Below are positions 1 to 5,895 of a stretch of DNA of 5,895 nt, in pieces. The stretch covers positions 1 through 5,895 of the forward strand of contig JAAUYW010000103.1 in assembly GCA_014804915.1 (NCBI GenBank), in the 5' to 3' direction. This DNA comes from Desulfovibrio sp. (GTDB lineage Bacteria > Desulfobacterota > Desulfovibrionia > Desulfovibrionales > Desulfovibrionaceae). The translations under genes and the position numbers were made by a program. Below the pieces are notes generated by a model. It had not been told where the DNA came from, ran no database searches, and was given only the letters and a program-made list of their open reading frames with translations. Numbering within the stretch: the first letter of the stretch is position 1; every line of letters starts with the position of its first letter.

Positions 1-3576
<3,576 letters not shown>

Positions 3577-3741
3577 CAGGGCAGGGGCAGGGGGAAAGAT
3601 ATAGCAGCATTAGTTAGTTGACACTCTCATATTTCTGTCTGTCCGCCAGCCAAGATGATATTGATGCTTTGCAAATACTTGTCCAATGGCGGAAGCTGAC
3701 GAAACGATAAGCCAGAAAGACAAATCCAGGAGGCTCAAAAA
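3577..3741 (+). other. Intergenic spacer after dapB; G-rich tract, no gene seen
   Basis: This 165-base stretch follows the dapB stop. It opens with three G runs separated by CA (3579-3594). No GC-rich hairpin followed by a T run was found, so no intrinsic terminator is called. A TTGACA at 3618-3623 has no acceptable -10 element at normal spacing. A 7-base inverted repeat (TCCGCCA at 3642-3648, TGGCGGA at 3687-3693) has a 38-base loop and is probably chance. A 30-codon frame ending at 3710 has no start signal and is not called. Confidence 0.5.
3728..3733 (+). promoter_or_regulatory. Strong Shine-Dalgarno before the Sel1-like fragment
   Basis: A perfect AGGAGG lies 8 bases before the ATG at 3742. 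It is the best ribosome binding site in the window, yet the frame it serves is only 50 codons and is broken. This indicates that the fragment was once the true 5' end of a translated gene, or still is one. Confidence 0.6.
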
Positions 3742-3919
3742 ATGGGTGGAGCTAGATCCCAGGCCGAAAAAATGCTCAAGCTTGGTGACATGCTCCGAGA
3801 TGGAATAGGATGTGTCCGGGATTTCAAAGCTGCTTATATATTACAAACAGGCTGCGGAGGAAGGCGATCTTTATGCCCAGTTCAGGCTCGGTGAGATGTA
3901 CGAAAAAGGCGAGATTTAA
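3742..3919 (+). pseudogene. Sel1-repeat (TPR-like) protein remnant, frameshifted and truncated
   Basis: Two adjacent reading frames together encode about one and a half Sel1-like repeats, helical alpha-alpha units used for protein-protein contacts. Frame 1 starts at ATG 3742 and reads AEKMLKLGDMLRDGIGCVRDFKAA, recognisably the second helix of one repeat and the start of the next; in register it stops at 3892-3894 after 50 codons. From about 3839 the next frame reads YYKQAAEEGDLYAQFRLGEMY and ends at TAA 3917-3919. Joining them requires skipping one base or restoring two. Aligned to the Sel1 consensus the joint is one residue short, so loss of one TA from the TA-repeat tract at 3835-3842 fits best. 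Sel1 proteins normally have several repeats, so the 3' part is also missing. A deliberate short frameshift product or a sequencing error remain possible. No signal peptide is seen. Confidence 0.6.
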
Positions 3920-3954
3920 TGTATCGGTTTAACTCGATTTTATCCTTTACCAAA

Positions 3955-3963
3955 TTATATATG
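3955..3963 (+). promoter_or_regulatory. Possible -10 region for the downstream operon
   Basis: The TTATATATG run resembles a sigma-70 -10 hexamer and lies about 40 bases before the chosen start at 4004. No good -35 element sits 16 to 18 bases upstream (the TTTAAC at 3928-3933 is too far), so this is a weak call based on AT content and position. Confidence 0.22.
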
Positions 3964-3990
3964 TGTGTTCAAAATTTCTATGATGGCTAC

Positions 3991-4000
3991 AAGGAAGAAG
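3991..4000 (+). promoter_or_regulatory. Ribosome binding site deciding the start at 4004
   Basis: AAGGAAGAAG ends 3 bases before the ATG at 4004, with its AAGGA core 8 bases away. Upstream in-frame candidates (GTG 3965, ATG 3980, ATG 3983) have no comparable purine-rich site in front of them. The next gene has nearly the same leader (GAAGGAAG at 5022-5029). Confidence 0.7.
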
Positions 4001-4003
4001 CAC

Positions 4004-5014
4004 ATGCCGCAAATATCTGCTGAAAAATTGTTCGAGCAAGTATTCGCGCAGGCAGGTTATGCAGGCTGCGGATTGCGAGATGGCGTAAGGGAGGTCCTGC
4101 TCCGCCATGCCGAGGATTTGGCAAGAGAGACGGGTCTTAAGGAGGCTTATGACTGCGCAAGGAAATTCATCCCTCTGGAGTGGCGAGTAGACTATGAACC
4201 GTCGATGGACGGGCATTTGCCAAAAATTCCCGCGTATACGCGCGCAAGGGGAAACGGCGCCGCTGCCCTTTCGGCCGTCGTCGGCGGAACTGCCAATGTC
4301 ATGGAATACCTGGAGCTTGTCCAGACTGGCTCGATGCGCCCTGATGAGGCGATGATCAAGATCATCGGCGAAACCATCACATCTGCGGCGGACAGCGCAA
4401 TCAAGGCTGCGGGAGATTCTGCAATGCAAATGCTGGTCGGCAAGCACGGCACCCTGGATAACGCGATGCGGGATCTTGCCCGGCAAGGCATGGATGCCCT
4501 GCTGGAAAATCTGCCAATCGGGCAAGGTAAACAGCAGCTTGTGGAGTATCTGAAGCTCCTGATTGACGTGGGACGCGGAAAGGCCCCAGCTGATAAATTG
4601 CTTGAAAAGGCTTCTGCGCTGCTCCTCAAGACGACCGGCAGCCCAGACGGAAGGATTGTTAAAATCGCAGGTAAGGGCGCGGTCAATATCGTCAAATCTA
4701 AATTCCCCAAATTGCTGTCCATGCTGCCAAAGCATCCCGCCATTCTCTCGGCCGGGGTTGTCGTCGCCATCGCCGGCGCGATTGCGGTGAAGAATTGCAT
4801 CGAAAGGCCGTATCGCGATCTTGTGCGCAACACTGAAAGCCTGAACGAGGCGGCCATGGAACTGGAGCGCGTCTCGCAAAGCATGCTCAGGGGGCAGGCT
4901 CTCTTCGGGAAATTCCTGGAATCCGACGCGCAAATGGAAGCGCAGCTCCAGAAGCAGATGGCACGCATCGATCTGGCGGGCCGGAAAGCCCATGAGGCCA
5001 TCCTTAAAATCTAA
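4004..5014 (+). CDS. Uncharacterised protein with one C-terminal membrane segment
   Basis: I do not recognise this 336-residue protein. The N-terminal 60 residues look like amphipathic helices, followed by a conserved-looking stretch rich in aromatic and proline residues (about 56-79, including EWRVDYEP). A small-residue-rich region begins with GNGAAALSAVVGGTA at 83-97 and continues to about 147. A hydrophobic segment at about 246-263 (AILSAGVVVAIAGAIAV) could span a membrane once; its Ala and Gly spacing suits helix packing. A charged helical tail follows (about 268-336), rich in Glu, Gln, Lys and Arg, with coiled-coil potential. There is no N-terminal signal peptide and no visible enzyme motif. 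The start at 4004 is chosen because of its Shine-Dalgarno; starting at GTG 3965 would add 13 residues. The next gene begins 22 bases after the stop, so the two are probably cotranscribed. A role in membrane association or pore formation would be a guess. Confidence 0.8.
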   Translation: MPQISAEKLFEQVFAQAGYAGCGLRDGVREVLLRHAEDLARETGLKEAYDCARKFIPLEWRVDYEPSMDGHLPKIPAYTRARGNGAAALSAVVGGTANVMEYLELVQTGSMRPDEAMIKIIGETITSAADSAIKAAGDSAMQMLVGKHGTLDNAMRDLARQGMDALLENLPIGQGKQQLVEYLKLLIDVGRGKAPADKLLEKASALLLKTTGSPDGRIVKIAGKGAVNIVKSKFPKLLSMLPKHPAILSAGVVVAIAGAIAVKNCIERPYRDLVRNTESLNEAAMELERVSQSMLRGQALFGKFLESDAQMEAQLQKQMARIDLAGRKAHEAILKI

Positions 5015-5021
5015 CGCATCC

Positions 5022-5029
5022 GAAGGAAG
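5022..5029 (+). promoter_or_regulatory. Ribosome binding site of the second accessory gene
   Basis: GAAGGAAG precedes two ATGs. The one at 5032 opens a frame that stops after seven codons, whereas the ATG at 5037 opens a frame that stays open to the window edge, with the AAGGA core 9 bases away. This fixes the start at 5037. Confidence 0.7.
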
Positions 5030-5036
5030 AAATGCT

Positions 5037-5895
5037 ATGTCGAATCTTTCCATGACCGGGGCCGAGGAAGAAGCCCTTGACGCAAAAGTGAGCCAGATGC
5101 TCGACTGGGCCAGGACGCGCCAGGCGGAGGCGGAACAGCTCGCGCTCGATTCAGCGCGGCTCATGGCCTGCACGACCGACCGCCTTGATCGCATGAAGAA
5201 CCAGGGCTTTTTCAGACGCTGCTGGAGCCGCTTCAGCGGCGAGGCCGGCGCAATGGAAAGGGCCAACATCAACGATGTCGTCCGGATGCAGAAGACCGCT
5301 TTCCGCTATGTGAACATGCTTCAGGAACAGCAGCTTCTCATGGCCCATTCCCTGCTTTCGCTCAAGAACAACCTGAATTCGCTGGCCGTCAGGGAAGAGG
5401 AAACGCGGAATCTGATCACGATGCTTGCCCAGCGGACGCTGGAGCGGTTCGAAAGCCTTGAAAGCCGCGTGGATCAGCTGGAGATCTCAACGAGCCTGCA
5501 AGGCTGGCTTCTCGGGCTTGAGGAGCGCGACTATGATGAGAAATATCCCACCGAGTATATGCGCCTTTTACGGGTCATAAACGACTTTTACCAAATAAAG
5601 GGCGATTCCTGGAACTATAACGATCTCATGTTCATGCGCAAGGCCATCCGAACGGTTGGGCTGAATCCCAAGCAGAAGATCTCTTTGAATGCGTTCATCG
5701 ACAAGCTGGTGGATGAAATCCAGAGCGATGGTGTCGGCTTTGACGCATACAGCGCCGCAATCTCGATGTTTAAGCCGCAGGGCATCGAGAACTACAGCAA
5801 ATACGCGATCGAGAATGTCTCGTCGCCTGTGTTCGTCGCCATCCATGGCTTGAACACGCAATATATGGACAGGCTCGATATGGTCGAAGAGCTTC
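5037..5895 (+). CDS. Uncharacterised helical/coiled-coil protein (partial at right edge)
   Basis: The frame is open from ATG 5037 to the window end: 286 codons plus one base, with no stop. The N-terminal half looks helical, with an acidic and Gln-rich stretch (about 8-40), a basic aromatic motif GFFRRCWSRFSGEAG at 57-71, and long amphipathic helices through about 150 (for example ERFESLESRVDQLE at 136-149) that suggest a coiled coil. A more globular-looking part follows, rich in Trp and Tyr: QGWLLGLEERDYDEKYPTEY at 155-174, INDFYQIKGDSWNYND at 181-196 and SSPVFVAIHGL at 262-272. No signal peptide or membrane segment is visible. The gene lies 22 bases after the membrane-segment gene and shares its style of ribosome binding site, so an operon and possible partnership are inferred. 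I have a vague, unverified recollection of similar proteins annotated as RdcB-family diguanylate cyclase regulators; treat that as a lead, not a call. Confidence 0.8.
   Translation, partial: MSNLSMTGAEEEALDAKVSQMLDWARTRQAEAEQLALDSARLMACTTDRLDRMKNQGFFRRCWSRFSGEAGAMERANINDVVRMQKTAFRYVNMLQEQQLLMAHSLLSLKNNLNSLAVREEETRNLITMLAQRTLERFESLESRVDQLEISTSLQGWLLGLEERDYDEKYPTEYMRLLRVINDFYQIKGDSWNYNDLMFMRKAIRTVGLNPKQKISLNAFIDKLVDEIQSDGVGFDAYSAAISMFKPQGIENYSKYAIENVSSPVFVAIHGLNTQYMDRLDMVEEL

Larger units (their letters stand above)
3920..4003 (+). other. AT-rich leader upstream of the two-gene operon
   Basis: These 84 bases are only about one third G+C, clearly lower than the flanking coding sequence. The stretch separates the Sel1 remnant from the downstream operon and is the natural place for its promoter. 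It includes a possible -10 element and the Shine-Dalgarno of the first gene. No clear operator palindrome or riboswitch fold was recognised. Confidence 0.45.

Noticed and set aside
3618..3645. TTGACA as a promoter -35 element
   Set aside because: At 16 to 18 bases downstream the sequence is GC-rich (TGTCCGCC) and nothing resembles a -10 hexamer.
3642..3693. Inverted repeat TCCGCCA / TGGCGGA as a regulatory or terminator structure
   Set aside because: The arms are 7 bases with a 38-base loop, which is likely by chance in a region this long, and there is no T run after it.
3618..3710. A 30-codon frame starting with TTG at 3618 and ending at TAA 3708, with a protein-like tail DDIDALQILVQW
   Set aside because: There is no Shine-Dalgarno before the TTG, the frame is very short, and no family match is recognisable. 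It might be a gene remnant, but the evidence is too thin to call.
3965..4003. Longer N terminus for the first accessory gene from GTG 3965 or ATG 3980/3983
   Set aside because: None of these starts has a purine-rich ribosome binding site, while ATG 4004 has AAGGAAGAAG at ideal spacing.
3947..5272. A 441-codon open frame on the minus strand across the two accessory genes
   Set aside because: It overlaps two + strand genes that have good ribosome binding sites, sensible domain composition and operon spacing. Its own translation is rich in Cys, His, Arg and Ser with no recognisable domain, as expected for an antisense shadow.

Overview
The window reads as a bacterial chromosome segment of moderate-to-high GC. 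It has two parts: a tightly packed block of housekeeping genes on the left and a looser accessory region on the right. All supported genes lie on the + strand. The order uvrB, ligA, dapB, together with the protein sequences, suggests a Gram-negative in or near Desulfovibrionaceae (Desulfobacterota). That placement rests on remembered gene order and general resemblance, so it is only a moderate-confidence inference.

Left block (1 to 3576). The C-terminal third of uvrB (nucleotide excision repair helicase subunit) enters from the left edge. Eight bases after its stop comes a full-length ligA (NAD+-dependent DNA ligase), which overlaps dapB (4-hydroxy-tetrahydrodipicolinate reductase, lysine and diaminopimelate synthesis) by 8 bases. 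The spacing indicates one transcript with translational coupling. UvrB and LigA both act in DNA repair, since excision patches need sealing. DapB is metabolically unrelated and probably shares only expression.

Middle (3577 to 4003). This 427-base gap contains a G-rich tract just after dapB and a broken Sel1-repeat coding fragment at 3742 to 3919. The fragment has a strong Shine-Dalgarno sequence but is frameshifted at a short TA repeat. It is followed by an AT-rich leader that probably holds the promoter for the next genes. No convincing terminator hairpin was found after dapB.

Right block (4004 to 5895). Two genes 22 bases apart form an apparent operon. The first encodes a 336-residue protein with one glycine- and alanine-rich candidate membrane segment near its C terminus, followed by a charged helical tail. 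The second encodes a protein of at least 286 residues, soluble-looking and helical or coiled-coil in its first half, that runs off the right edge. I cannot assign a function to either with confidence. This uncharacterised pair is the most interesting part of the window. The operon may continue to the right, and its other members would be needed to judge its role.
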